NCBI GenBank assembly: GCA_035079385.1
Contig: JAVHKY010000056.1
Location: forward strand, 5,282,001 to 5,346,000
Origin: Aspidiotus rigidus
Lineage: Eukaryota; Arthropoda; Insecta; Hemiptera; Diaspididae
Direction of reading: 5' to 3'
Length of the DNA: 64,000 nt
Part shown: in pieces, positions 20,478 through 31,882 of the stretch
Position numbering within the stretch: position 1 is the first letter of the stretch
Layout: every line of letters starts with the position of its first letter
Position numbers and translations under genes: made by a program
Notes under the pieces: model-generated
The model's database searches: none
What the model saw: the letters and a program-made list of their open reading frames with translations, nothing else
Told to the model about the DNA's origin: nothing

Positions 20478-20777
20478 ATGATATCTTTCAATAAATTGAT
20501 GTTGGCAAAAGGATCAACTTTTAAAGAATATACTGTGGATGAATTTTTAAGAACATTAGAGTTTACATTAAATTTGTTTGAAAATGGTAAATATTGTTCT
20601 AAATGTAAAAAAATGAAGAATATAGAAGAATTTTGTAGAAATAAAAACTGGTGTAAAGAATGTAAGAATACAGCATTTAAAGAATATTATAGTAAAAATA
20701 AAGAAAAAATGAAAGAAAATATGAAAAATGAGCTCTCACAAGAGAGATTTATTTTCAGTAAAATGATAGAAAATTGA
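20478..20777 (+). CDS. Zinc-ribbon ORF, 99 aa, virus-like
   Basis: The ORF contains CSKCKKMKNIEEFCRNKNWCKEC at about residues 41-63, a four-cysteine CxxC...CxxC knuckle like the one that precedes HNH/endonuclease-VII-type nucleases in large DNA viruses and phages. A charged helix (YYSKNKEKMKENMKNE) follows. No nuclease His/Asn core follows, so only the zinc-binding part is present. The last ~17 codons are encoded by the right inverted repeat, so the end is set by the TIR boundary. A DNA-binding role is inference. Confidence 0.5.
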   Translation: MISFNKLMLAKGSTFKEYTVDEFLRTLEFTLNLFENGKYCSKCKKMKNIEEFCRNKNWCKECKNTAFKEYYSKNKEKMKENMKNELSQERFIFSKMIEN

Positions 20778-21636
20778 TGTAGAATATGATACAAAAAATC
20801 TGAAATTTTCGAACTGCTCAAAAACAGATAAATGTACTGTTGAAATGGGTAAATTTTGCTCTGCGATGGAGAAACAGACCCTTGTGCTTCTTTTTGAGAT
20901 TATTAAAATTCAATGAAAAATGAGAAAAATTTGTCTCAAAATGAGAGAAACAGGTCCTTGCGTTTCTGTTTAGGATTTTTAAAATTATATGAAAAATGCG
21001 AAAAAAAAAAATAGCCTCAAAATGTAGAAAGTTAGCCCTCTACGCTTCTTCTTAGGATTTTTAAAACTGAATGAAAAATGATAGAAATTAGTCTCTGCGC
21101 TTGACTGTGCTAGAAAAAATATCTTATATATGTTAAAAATTGATACAAAAATGATACAAAAGTTCTGAAATTTCCGAACTAACGGAGATAAAAAAAAGAG
21201 TGAAATTATTCATTATTTACCACGAAAACATCAAAATAGACAGAGTGAAAAATGGAAGATTTCTAGGTTTTTTTGGAGAGGTTGAAAAATGGGTAAATTT
21301 TGCTCTGCGCTAGAGAAATGAGGAAGTGCGCCAGAAGGAAAAATTTGAATTTCTTACATTTTTATGAGTATTGGAAAGTAGCTCTCACGAGAGATTTATT
21401 TTATGGTAAAAATATAGAAAATTGATACAGAATTGATACAAAAACTCTGAAATTTTCGAACTAGCTTGGAAGAAAAATAGGGTGAATTGATTCATATTTA
21501 GTTTAAAAACAGCTAATTATACAGTTGAAAAATTGGATGATTTCTAGGATTTTTTGGAGGGGTTGAAAAATGAGTAAATTGTGCTCTGCGCTAGAGAAAT
21601 GAGGAAGTGCGCCAGAAGGAATATATCTTATCTACT
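20725..21636. repeat. Right terminal inverted repeat
   Basis: Inverted counterpart of 4075-5160. It contains three partial copies of the outer block (starting near 20725, 21140 and 21350) and, at 20880-21110, about three subterminal units with AAAATTCAATGAAAAATGAGA and GTCCTTGCG/CTTCTTCTTAGG words. It ends ATCTACT, followed by the CCCACC duplication at 21637. Confidence 0.8.
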
Positions 21637-22030
21637 CCCACCATATTTGAGTGTGAGGCGTGGAGATGTGAGTGGCGTGAGCTAAAACGGTCTCTCCTTG
21701 AGATCAGGGAAGATGAAGAACTCACACCAAGTAATCTGTTCCATACATGCTCAGAACAATGCAGGAATAGAACAATATATCTACATTTGCCCCTTATGTA
21801 ATGAAGAAGAAATTATCGCGGAATGGGAGCGGCAGATAAAAAGTCTTGTAATGGTCACTCACATCTACGTGTGTCATTCCTCATGATGCTGCTGTTGCTG
21901 CAGCATCAACAGCAGCATCATCTTTCATCAGCCCCATCACCAGCACAATTATACATGGAGCGCCAATGGAAGGGGAAAAAACAAAAGAAGATGAAGTGAA
22001 GGAGGAAGAAACCCCTCCCCCTAAGAAACT
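21637..22030 (+). pseudogene. R1-like LINE C-terminal remnant at the Polinton insertion site
   Basis: Immediately right of the element the frame reads PTIFECEAWRCEWRELKR ... EELTPSNLF, then after a frameshift MLRTMQE and YVMKKK. This resembles the C-terminal Cys-containing tail of R1-type LINE polyproteins (FECP.W...RREL; DNL...ML.....W). It is about 100 codons with a shift and stops. About 350 bp of 3' noncoding DNA follows. Confidence 0.45.
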
Positions 22031-22040
22031 AGAGTTATGA

Positions 22041-23340
22041 AGCACTGCGTGATTTCTTAGTGAGCTCCCTGTAGTGACTGAAAGCTTTGGTGGAGGTGTA
22101 GATACGCGTGCGTCTAAGGGTGCAGGGTTACCTTAATTCCAGGTTGAGTGCTGAGTGCTCCCTTGGTCAGTAGAGTAGACCCCTGTAGTGGCCTCATTGA
22201 CGGACATTGTACAGCACGCGGAACTCAAGGAGAAATGGAGCCACGTCACTCTCAATTCAAGCCCTCTGGACTGCCGATTTAATGCCCTAAAGGGTGGATA
22301 CCGGTGTCAGAGGTACGGTATTTGGGGACCACTTTGAGCGTGCGTGCACGCTCATACGCCCTCTGTTTTTGAAAGGCGATGTACACGCTATTTGGTAAGA
22401 AATTTTGATCTTTTTATTCCCACGGGAGGGAAAAAGCAGAAAAACCCCTTGAAAAGCTATGTTCGTAACTTTTTAGTGAACAGAGTGATTTTACTCGTGT
22501 TTTGCAACCCTCACCTGCTGTTTGTGTCGTAAACTACACTGCGTGAAAAACTGAAAATCGCTCACTCTACTTCCACGTACCAAAAATAGCTATTTCTTAT
22601 ATGAATTCTAACTTCTCCACGAGTGCCGGTAAGCGAGACTATGCAATATTCTTACAAATATAGGTTTTTCTTTTTATTTGGGCCGAGACAGTTGAAGGTT
22701 CAATAGAAACGATAATGAAAGTCCGTTTCGAAAGTAGAATTCACTACAAACGAAGTGATTTTGTATTCTTGATTCTTCCTCTCGGGTTACGATAAATACA
22801 AAAGTTACGACACGCATTGATCTTCAACAAACCGATTACATTCAAGATTTTAGATGGTACACACATAAATACAAGATTAAAAAAATTATAGGAAAATTTT
22901 TCTGCGCTCAAATTCTAGTAATTAGATAAGTCATAAAATTTGTTCAGTATCCCCTCCCTTTCATATATGAAATCAAAATTTTTCCAATTCAACAGTTCAT
23001 AGTAATATAGTATTGATACATAGAAAAGTATAAAGGTATTTAACTTTCTTTTTATAAACTCAAACTGGGTAACAGGAGAAGAAGGGAGTCAGAGCAAATT
23101 GTGACTGAGCTGCGGAGCTCCCACAGATACGAATAGAAATAGAGGGTAAGCTGACTGAAACCTCGACGCTTTGTGCAGACGCCAATTCAGAATCTGGAAG
23201 GGGGGCTTTGGACCTCGAGGCCTTGTACCTACACAAATTCTAGAATGAGGGGTCAATAAGAACATGAAAATATTTTTTCAAATTTAATTTCGTATTTTTT
23301 TCAACAATAAAATTACCTCATCAGTAATTGAAATTATTAC
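22041..23340. other. Intronic DNA, no gene seen
   Basis: Continuation of the large Corin intron. The first ~350 bp may be the 3' UTR of the LINE remnant. The rest shows no coding, RNA or repeat signal that I can support. Confidence 0.4.
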
Positions 23341-23524
23341 CTTCGCACAAACTCCTGCACGGTCTTATTGCATCCCCGTATGGGCCACATTTTGGTAAGT
23401 ACAAAGAGCACAGATAAAGCGGAGCCAACTGATAACATCGAACATTTTTTATAGCGTCATAAGCATCTAAATCCTTGACAGAGAGTATTAAAGTCGTTAC
23501 AGAGTTTCGTTCGCTACCAAAATA
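23341..23524 (-). CDS. Corin: Corin-like gene exon: middle of frizzled domain
   Basis: This 184-nt exon follows a TTTTTTAG acceptor and ends at a GTAATA donor. It reads on in frame from the previous exon across a 45-nt intron. It contains VRCYQLAPLYLCSLYLPKCG and IRPCRSLCE, the central cysteine pattern of a frizzled CRD. The intron that follows is about 20.6 kb and holds the Polinton-like element. Confidence 0.9.
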
Positions 23525-23569
23525 CTAAAAAATTTTTGAGCAACAATCGTCATAAGTTCGGATAATTAC

Positions 23570-23697
23570 CTGTTCGGCATCTCTCTGAACTGTTCCACCG
23601 AAAAAATTTGGTAGGATTGTGCGGTTGTAAGGAATCTTGTTGACGATACAAAATCGAGCTGTCAGCGATTCACAAGTATGCTCAAAAATAACTTCCG
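23570..23697 (-). CDS. Corin: Corin-like gene exon: start of frizzled domain
   Basis: A 128-nt exon, phase matched on both sides. It begins the extracellular stalk and frizzled CRD: CESLTARFCIVNKIPYNRT then PNFFGG, equivalent to the C...C..I.Y..T..PN..G opening of frizzled domains. In Corin this domain takes part in substrate recognition. Confidence 0.9.
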
Positions 23698-25587
23698 CTA
23701 AAATTCGATAAAATAATTTATTGTTTCAATAGTTTTCAAAATTAATTTAAAATACAGAAATGCCTAGAAAATTGATAAGAATTGAACACGAATTCTTGTT
23801 ATCTACCGATACTTGCTATACTTAAGTTGCGCTGTGGATTATCCGGGATAAATGATCAGGAAATAAATAATATATTCCACCTAATCTTAGACACAAAAGC
23901 GAGAGGTATCTTCCACTGGGATGGACGGCTCGGCGGAAAGAAAATTTCAGGATGAATAAATTCATATTATGAACTATACATTTTTGTTTGAAATATTTTA
24001 TTGGTACTGCCGTTACAAAAAACTAAAAATATGAAAAAAATGTTTGCCAGGACCAATGCTTTAAATTCATCTTCTTAGTCAACATTAAAAGAAGTCCCGA
24101 TGAATTAGTCAAGAGATAATCAAGCAACAAGGTACCGGTACGTATTTGTATGAACAAGAAAATTTTATAAAAAAAAGAGAGAATTATATTTATGACGTGA
24201 TCTAGTGGTAATAGGTGAATAAGGATTATTAATATCCTTTACGAATACGTCACCTAATACGTATATTTCTTGTTTGTTTCGGTCGCTTCTCTAATCTTTC
24301 TTTTTTGTCATCAGATTCAAAACCTACAAGTAAAAATATTATAGAGGAATTAGCAAAATCAAAAATGTCCCACTTCGATACCACGATCAAATAGAGCAGT
24401 TTTTTTTTTTTTTTTTTTTTTTGTAACGCCTTTCAACATCATAATATTTACGTTGTTTATTTCTGACACACCTATAAGTTGCTTAGTCTCCCCACGTTTT
24501 AATATTCATTTTGATCTCAATGAAGAGAAAAGTAAAAAGAGGGGCAAATGTTTTTCGCATTTTTAGTTTTTGTGACGGTACTGTCAATGAAATATTTCAA
24601 CCTTAGTAAACTGTGTCACAAGTTTCTCTTAATTTACACATTTCTTGTGATTTTCAAATATTCTGGTGCGTTGAATTTTCATATCTTCTCCATCGAGTAT
24701 GAAAACAGCGATGAAAAGTACCTCTACAAAATTCAATGTTCAACTGCAGTTTTACAGTCTCAAAAAATACTGAAGGTCAATTTAAGTAGTACCAATTGAT
24801 ACAAAAAAAGGGTTTCATAATTATGATATTTGAAAGTTTTTTTTTTTTGCAGAACGCGTGAATAGAGGATAGGATGGGTGAAGAGCGGAGGGAAAATAAT
24901 TTTTTGATTGGAAATAAGGAAGAGACAACAGGACTCTTTCAGTATCATGTTCTGACGAGGAGATGCGGTTTCAGGAAATTTTGTGTGTAAGTTATGGAAA
25001 GTTTAAAGCAGTAGGCAAGCGGCAAAGTGATGAATGGGTAAGAATTCTAGGCTACAATACGAGGAGGCAGGCGAGAAGAAACCTAGGAAAAGACAGCAAA
25101 GAAGCGAGTCTGATATGTATCTAAATCTAAGGTGAGTGAAAAAGGTCCATTACATTGAAACATGAACAAAGGGTGTACTTTGTGATGAAATTTATTGTAT
25201 CGATAATCTCTCGGAAAGAGGTACCTATACCTACTTTTTTTTGTAGCACGAATTAAGAAAACAAAAGGAAACATAAGTAAGTGAGAGCTTTGAAGCATTT
25301 CAATCTATTATTAATCATCTGTCTCGATCGAATAATCTACATGCTAAGCTAATGAACTAGTATAATGAAGATTTTCGGTTACCGCTTTCGCTGAATCTGT
25401 GAATCTCGAAATCATTTTGATCATACGAAGTAACAGAAATATTTTGGACGTGATAAATTGTACTATTATAATGATGAACGGTAGTCACATGTGGGTAGGC
25501 TAAAGAATAAGAAGAAAAAAATTAAAAGTAAATACTATCGCTGTTTCGATTTGCGCCTCAATAATATGCACGAAACTTTTACATCAC

Positions 25588-25714
25588 CTCTAAAAATGCC
25601 GACTAGAAAACCACATACAATTAATAGAACAACCACATTAATCACAATTTGTACAAATTGAAATTTTAAGTGTCCCGTTGAAAAATAGGAAGAATCTTCA
25701 TCGTTCTTGATAAT
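25588..25714 (-). CDS. Corin: Corin-like gene exon: transmembrane segment
   Basis: A 127-nt exon between a GTTTTCAG acceptor and a GTGATG donor. It encodes a short acidic stretch and one strongly hydrophobic span (FVQIVINVVVLLIVCGFLVG). Joining in phase 0 to the N-terminal exon and phase 1 to the frizzled exon gives a type II single-pass protein with the protease side outside. Confidence 0.88.
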
Positions 25715-26362
25715 CTGAAAACCAAAGAGTAAGAAAACAATACCTAAGAAAGAAAATTTATGATGATTATAACAGTATATTATAATATCAGAAAGCTGCT
25801 GGAGGAAAAAACCGGTAAGTAAAAAAATGGAAAGAAAGAAAAAAGTTGCTTGGAATTTTTCAATGGAATAAAATTTAACTCATTTCCCAGTGATGATTTT
25901 TTTTCCAATGTGGAACCATAATGGGAAAAACAGAAGAAAACGAGAAGGTGTTTACTTTCTAGAAGTAAAATTTCTCAATGATAGTATTTTGTAAGAGTTT
26001 TTTGTTTTCTGAAAACTAATGATAATCTCTTAAAATACGCACGGAGGAGCTATGAACTATAAAAATAAAATAGAAAGTTCTGAATGTAATGTCAGATTGT
26101 GAGAACTGTATGTCTGTATTTTCGAAACATTCCCCCCCCCCCCCATAATAGATTCCCCACTAAAGAAAGTTTCAAAGTAGAATTAGAACAGATGGGCCTC
26201 CGTAATGACTTGAGAAAGAGAAAAATCTTTACTCTCGGGCAGAAATTTTTACATAATTTTTTCTTCCTAATTTAAAACTGCAAAATTTTTACCAAACTAG
26301 TTCAAATTGAATTTTAGGAGTTGTAAATAGAGTAGCAGCAAACTATCACGCAATCTATTTAC

Positions 26363-27040
26363 CCTGTGATGGTACGGCGAATTTTCGTCTTGTTGGTAAC
26401 TGACCACAGTTTGAAGTCCAGCCGGGACCGACTGACATTTAGTCAGATCCGGAGTCGACAATTCGACCCCATCCTTTGGCTCGGGAAATAATTTGTCCGT
26501 GAGAAACCTCCTCTTTGAATGTCGTCCGGTAGAGTGTGTTTTCACCTTTGGCAATAAGGGGCTTTCCAACGATCGCACTATATAACTAGGTGAAGAGGTT
26601 TGACTAGTGCCACCGTCGCTACACGATAACGTTGAATCGTGACGCGTGGGAACTTTCGATATGTCTTCGAAATGAGTTGAATTACTACCAACCATCGAAT
26701 CGTTTATAACTTGATTCGAGTACGTTTGGATGGGAGGCGGTATTTTTTTGCCACTTTTCTTTCGCGTATGCGTGTACGCTTCGAACTTCGAATCTTCCGT
26801 GATCGGACTGGGAAAGGTTTCCACTTTTGGGAAACGAAAATAACCTTCTTCAGTGGATTTATTTTGTAAATTATTGAACAGCGCCGCATTCTGTAACGGT
26901 GTCAACGTCTTTATATCAGGAAAACTTCCATTCGGAATCGACATTCTCTGTCCATCCATCGTTGGTCCAGCACACGTCGCCGATTGGTTATTGTCGGTTG
27001 TTTCTTTATTAAGTGCAGCAGCAGCGGCCGCGGCCGCGGC

Positions 27041-27075
<35 letters not shown>

Positions 27076-27319
27076 TTCTTTTCGAGTGGGTTGATTGTGG
27101 TTGCGGCGGCGGTGGAAGTTTTACTTGAATAAGGCTGTTATTATACTTGTTATTAGATGTACTCTTCCCTTTTGAAGATGCGGGATTATCCTCCAGCGAC
27201 GATAACGATTTAGTTCCAGGAAAATTTTCCAAAGGTAATCTTGGAAGACTTCTACGTTTCGGTACGGCTGGTACTTTGTTGATACGGTCGGGTATTGGAG
27301 GAGGTACGTTGGAATAAGA
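26363..27319 (-). CDS. Corin: Corin-like gene exon: long cytoplasmic region with poly-Ala tract
   Basis: A 957-nt exon (319 codons, phase 0 at both ends) between a GGTTATAG acceptor and a GGGTAAAT donor. It is Ser/Pro/Thr-rich and without cysteine pairs, as expected for a cytoplasmic tail, and carries a Pro-rich PPPPQPQ stretch followed by about 21 alanines. The tract is encoded by mixed GCA and GCGGCC repeats (27014-27075). Polyalanine length is likely polymorphic. The open frame continues a few codons past the donor by chance; the splice is chosen because it joins in phase to the membrane exon. Confidence 0.85.
27014..27075 (-). repeat. Poly-Ala coding microsatellite
   Basis: (GCA)n and (GCGGCC)n mixture, self-complementary in its centre (GCGGCCGC repeats), so both strands read as poly-Ala. 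Confidence 0.95.
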
Positions 27320-28425
27320 CTATAACCAGAAAAAAATAAACAGATAATTAATCAAAGCTCCTCGCTGTCCAATATTGTTATCCTTTATGGGTAAAATTTT
27401 CTCTGCGACAAGGCGTGCGTTACGTTTTGAATGCGAGATGAAGAACAATAATACTAGAGTGGGCGCATTTAAATTAAAAAATATGGTTTTCTGAACCAGC
27501 ACTTACATTTTTAGGTCAAGGATTGCTGCACAAATGTGTACAAGTGTTGCGAAACAAAAACTAGATAATCGTGCAAAATCATGAAGAGAACAGGTACCTC
27601 CATCCCCTCACTTTAACGGGAGTTGTTGTTCTTGTGGCAAGAACATAATTACTATAACAAGTAAGAAACAATATTCGGACTCAGTTGTATCGAACGATGT
27701 CACGAGCGTCATGGACTTTGAACTAGAATTATGTGGGTTACAAAGTTACAATCAAGCTCAACTTCGATTTGTAGCACTTAATTTAAACAATCGATGCAAC
27801 TTGAGGCACCTAGAAATCATAATTAAACTAGGTATGCATATATCTAGGTTCCGATCTAAAGTTTTTTCGTTTGGGCAAAATATCTATAACTATTGTAGGC
27901 CACAAAGACACATAGAAATCCTTCAGCAAACTATAGCAATCAATCCAAAGAAACATATTATTCAGCATACAGTAGATGGTTTCAAGGATAAACTGTTAAG
28001 TATCTAATTTATTCTGCTCTACGCGGAAAAGATAACGCGTGTGTACGCTTTCTTTCTTAATTCTAAATTACTGCAGTTTCGTATCGTTTAAATCTCGTAA
28101 AAAAATTGATAGGTACATCGTTAGCGCAACCATGTTTGTCTCTGCGTGAGTTGATGACGACGGACGACGATAGAAAACATAATATTAATGATCCAAAATA
28201 TCCGAGCAACCAAAATTCACCTAGAATAACATGTATTAAAGTTTTAAAGCGGATCAATACCTAGAAAGAATTCCCTCCCTCCTATTAAATTTTGACCACT
28301 CGTTTACTACTCGAGATTACACGCAACACCTGTGGAACTTTGTTTTTACTGCGATGGTCAAACAATTAGGAAGTATCGGAACTCATAATGAGTGAGTGAG
28401 GTGTAAGTAGAGCACTAATATTGAA

Positions 28426-28600
28426 AACGGGTTTTTTCAATTGTACAAATCTACTTTATTAGTTGCTTATACAAGAGTACTTTCGGGTGTTATCCCATCA
28501 TCAGTTGTGTCGCAACTCCTGATGGGATAACACCCGAAAGTAGGTACTCTTGTATAAGCAACTAATAAAGTAGATTTGTACGATTGAAAAACCCCTTTTT
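28426..28600. mobile_element. Foldback element with hammerhead-like core words
   Basis: Two arms of about 78-80 bp (28426-28503 and 28518-28600) are nearly perfect inverted copies with a 14-bp loop. Each arm includes TACTTTCGGGTGTTATCCCATCA. On the minus strand the left arm and loop read CTGATGA, a small GGG...CCC hairpin, then GAAA, the order of conserved words of a hammerhead ribozyme. Confidence 0.65.
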
Positions 28601-29259
28601 CAAAATTAGGAAGTAAATACAACCCTATGCGCTTGATGAATGTATTCTTTTTGAAACAGGATGGAGTTGTTAAATGGAGTAAAAACTGAAAACTCCTTAA
28701 AGTCATTAAAATCCGTCGTTTTTTATTAAATGACTGACATTTGATAAAATGCAACAACACGTTTAAACAAGTAGTAAACTTCTGACCGACCGAAAGTGAT
28801 GGGGACGAAGGTAGCGAAGATGACACCCCCATCTCAGCCGACCAAAAGATCAGTGCTCGGGAGAAAGCTATTGAGGCTAAGCGCCGGAGGTCATGGGCAA
28901 GGTTTTGTGCGTTGCAATCGTAGCAAGGTGAGTCGATTTCCACTCAAGAAAGCTTTAAATCGACGTTCTTTTGAGTCAACTCGGTTCATTGAGAGTGTGC
29001 TCAAAGATACATGCTTCAAGGGGTCAACCCGTTTGGTCAATGTACACAGAAGCTGGGCGTTTTCATAGATAAAGAAACCTTTAAAAACAAAATTGAATTC
29101 AGTAAGCTGGTGAAATAGGATTTGAAAAAAGGTAGATCTAAAAATCTCAAACTCCAAGATTTTAAACGAAGAAAAACAAGGCTTTACCCGCACAATTTTT
29201 ATTTTTAAGACGACGTTTCGACCAACTGGTGGGTGAATTATTCCTTGCACGTATAAAAA

Positions 29260-31080
29260 TTCCTTTTAGTTTCCAAGATTTTATTCCATAAAATTGTAGA
29301 GTTTAGTCTTTTCGTATAAGTCTCAAATTTCCACCCGTGAATAAGAAGTATTTATATCCCAGAAAGCCGAACAGGCAACAAAAATAGGTGAAGTCTATGA
29401 TAAAGATTTCCGATGAAGAATGTAACTCTAAATAGAAAGCACCGACGATGGCTTTTAAAAGGAACCTCGGAAAGTACAGCTACTCGGTGTTTAGTTAGAG
29501 AAGAGAAAGTTGCGCGTGGCCTAATAAATCGATCAATGAAATTACTTTTCATTTCAAAAATAGAAAACTTGATTGAATAAAAAAAAATTTATTTTCAATA
29601 CATTGCTCCTCAATTCTATCGAAATTACTGATATATAGCAGATAAAATTGTAGTTTGACAGAAATCGCAATTTCTTAATCTCCGTGGCTGCTGGTGAGAG
29701 TTTTGTGAAAGAAATTTTCAAGGATTCACCACTTCGTACTTAAACTAGAAAAACTACTGTTTTTATATGGGGTTCAGCGTATAGGTAAGATATTTATTTT
29801 CGTAAAATGATGCGCAGACTCACTTAATACTTTGATTTTTACAATATGGAGGAAAAAAGAGTAAACGAACAGCTGAGTCTGAGAAAAATTTGCCTTTTGC
29901 CTCATAGGGCCGAGACCCTCAATACGTTTAGTAAAAATGCTGATCTATCTAGAATTTCTTATCCAAAAAATATAATATACTCCGTAAACAATGTTCTGAT
30001 AAAGTAATTTTTCATATTAAAGACCAGTGTTTTCTTTTTTTTTACCCCACGCAGCACCTGTGGCTGATTTCGTAATAAGATGTATCGGTGTAATAGTGAA
30101 GTACGTTACTTTACAGTAAACTTCGGTACTTTCTGTGAAATCGTTATATTATGTGTCGTATAGGTGCAAGTACATAATTATGTGTACATCCAACCCAGCT
30201 ATCGTATCGCGTCCATTGTCGGTTATTATTGTACTTCATTGTGTCGTATTGCGTCGTCTCACAGAGTGACGATTCATATCGTTTGCTCATCATCCAGGCT
30301 CTCTGATGGTAAAATTCAATGCAGGAACAAACCACAAGATTGTACGTTGTTTAAAGCTCAATTTATAGGATAAAGTTACATATTTTTACATTGACAATCA
30401 GAAACTGCCATTCTGAGGCTGACTATAGTGAATGGGATTACGCAGAAGCATATAGGTCTCTGGCCGCGACAAGTAGACGCCACGACAATAGCGCAATTCA
30501 AACACCGGATCGCCAACGAAAAAGTATCAACAAGCAACGTCCGGAAGATGGAATAAATCGACGGCGATCGTGGCGCAATTAGATCGTCCGACATGCAACG
30601 AGGTGTTGGCCAGGGCCTATAGCTGACCTATTGTGATGAAGTGTGGTTGGACCTGATCACATCCTAAGGGCTTTATATAAAGCACGACGCGAAGAGTATT
30701 AGGCTCTTATTATTAGAGATAGACTGAACAAGCAAAGTTATGATATCAGAATAGCAAAATGAAATATAATGGAATAGTACAGGACTGAACCTAAGCTCAA
30801 GGATACATGGGTTTATAAAGGTGACTATTGAAAGGGGAAACTAAGAGCTAAATGGGGATAACCAATAATGTTGTCTTAAATCCAAGGGGAGTAAATAGTG
30901 TCGTGTGCAAACACATAGTCTTATACATAAGTGCATATAATATAATAGAGAGTAAGGTGTGCAAACTAAAGGTAGGGATATGGATAGATAGAACGGACTA
31001 AGAATTGGAAGGAGACTACAAAAGGGGAATTAGAGAGTTTTTTATTTTATTTATTTTTTATTTTAAATTGTTTTATTTTT
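29260..31080. other. Intronic DNA, no gene supported
   Basis: No coding frame or structured repeat I can defend. Short ORFs at 29352-29552 and 30144-30594 lack domain signal. A TATA-like TTTATATAAAG occurs at about 30670. Confidence 0.35.
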
Positions 31081-31882
31081 TTATTTTTTGAGGTGGTGCC
31101 GACAACAGTCCGTGGACCAATTACTGCTGACACCACCTTTACATACTTTAACAGTAATAATAAGTACAATTCCAACTAAATAATAGAATAGGAAAAAAAA
31201 AGGGGTCGAAATGGGGTCAGTAGTGGGAGATCCTCGGATCGACAGGGCTCTCACCAAGAGAGAGCACCGCAACCATTTGCTGAGACTCAAGCCCGATCTG
31301 CAGCCTTCAAGTGGCGACCCTGTTAAGCCAAGCAACATAGTTGGGCGGCGACAAATGCAGAAGGACGCAGGAGAAGGAAAACTCCGATCAAAGAACCCGG
31401 CAGAAGCCGTCATCTCAGGAGAAGGAAAACTCCGAAAGACACCCGGCCAAAGCCGTTAAGAGAAAAGGCCCCTACTCCCCCTCGCTTGCAAGTGCGGGTA
31501 CCTATGAGGCAGAAGAGCTGAATTATAGTAATGGAGAGAGTAGGTCACACCACGGCCTTGTGGTCTAGGGATAGTTTCCCAGAGGCTAAGGGAAGGAAAA
31601 CCCCTACAGAAAAACCAACTGCTGCCTTGCAGTTAGGAGTTGGATCTCCAAAGGCTAAGGGAGTAAAGCCTGAGAAGAAATCCGCTGACTGGACAGCGAA
31701 GACAGCACCCCTGTCAATCCAGATATATCCCTCGTGACTGGTATCCACTTGGGACGAATACATGGTACTCGAAACAACAAACAAAGAAGCCTCGGACAGG
31801 ATGGATATAACGGGAACCCAGGCGGAGGTGAACCCCTGGTTAAAAATAAAACACACAAACACGGAAGAATTAACACAGAAAT

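Larger units (their letters stand above)
4075..21636. mobile_element. Polinton/Maverick-like element, 17.56 kb, with a nested Gypsy element and a MULE
   Basis: The left end begins AGTAGATGAGATATATTCC and the right end is its inverted copy with one mismatch, GGAATATATCTTATCTACT. Long similar sequence continues inward on both sides: a GGCGCACTTCC block, a GCTAGTTCGAAAATTTC block and subterminal arrays. Both ends abut CCCACC. AG...CT ends, long TIRs and a 6-bp duplication fit Polintons. Without the 7.9-kb Gypsy insertion the body is about 9.6 kb, short for an autonomous Polinton (15-20 kb). None of the core genes (protein-primed PolB, retroviral-like integrase, FtsK-like ATPase, cysteine protease, capsid) is recognisable. 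It is either an internally deleted copy or an unrelated viral-like family sharing the same integration chemistry. Confidence 0.8.

Noticed and set aside
26853..27128. Plus-strand ORF with a poly-Ala stretch
   Set aside because: It is the complement of the self-complementary GCA/GCGGCC tract in the Corin-like exon; the minus strand has the splice sites and phase.
27711..28007. 98-codon plus-strand ORF
   Set aside because: No recognisable domain, splice or promoter context; within a Corin intron on the opposite strand.
28766..28916. Short acidic-basic open stretch (GDEGSEDDTPISADQK)
   Set aside because: Only about 45 codons with stops on both sides and no convincing splice sites; possibly a TE remnant, not supportable as a gene.
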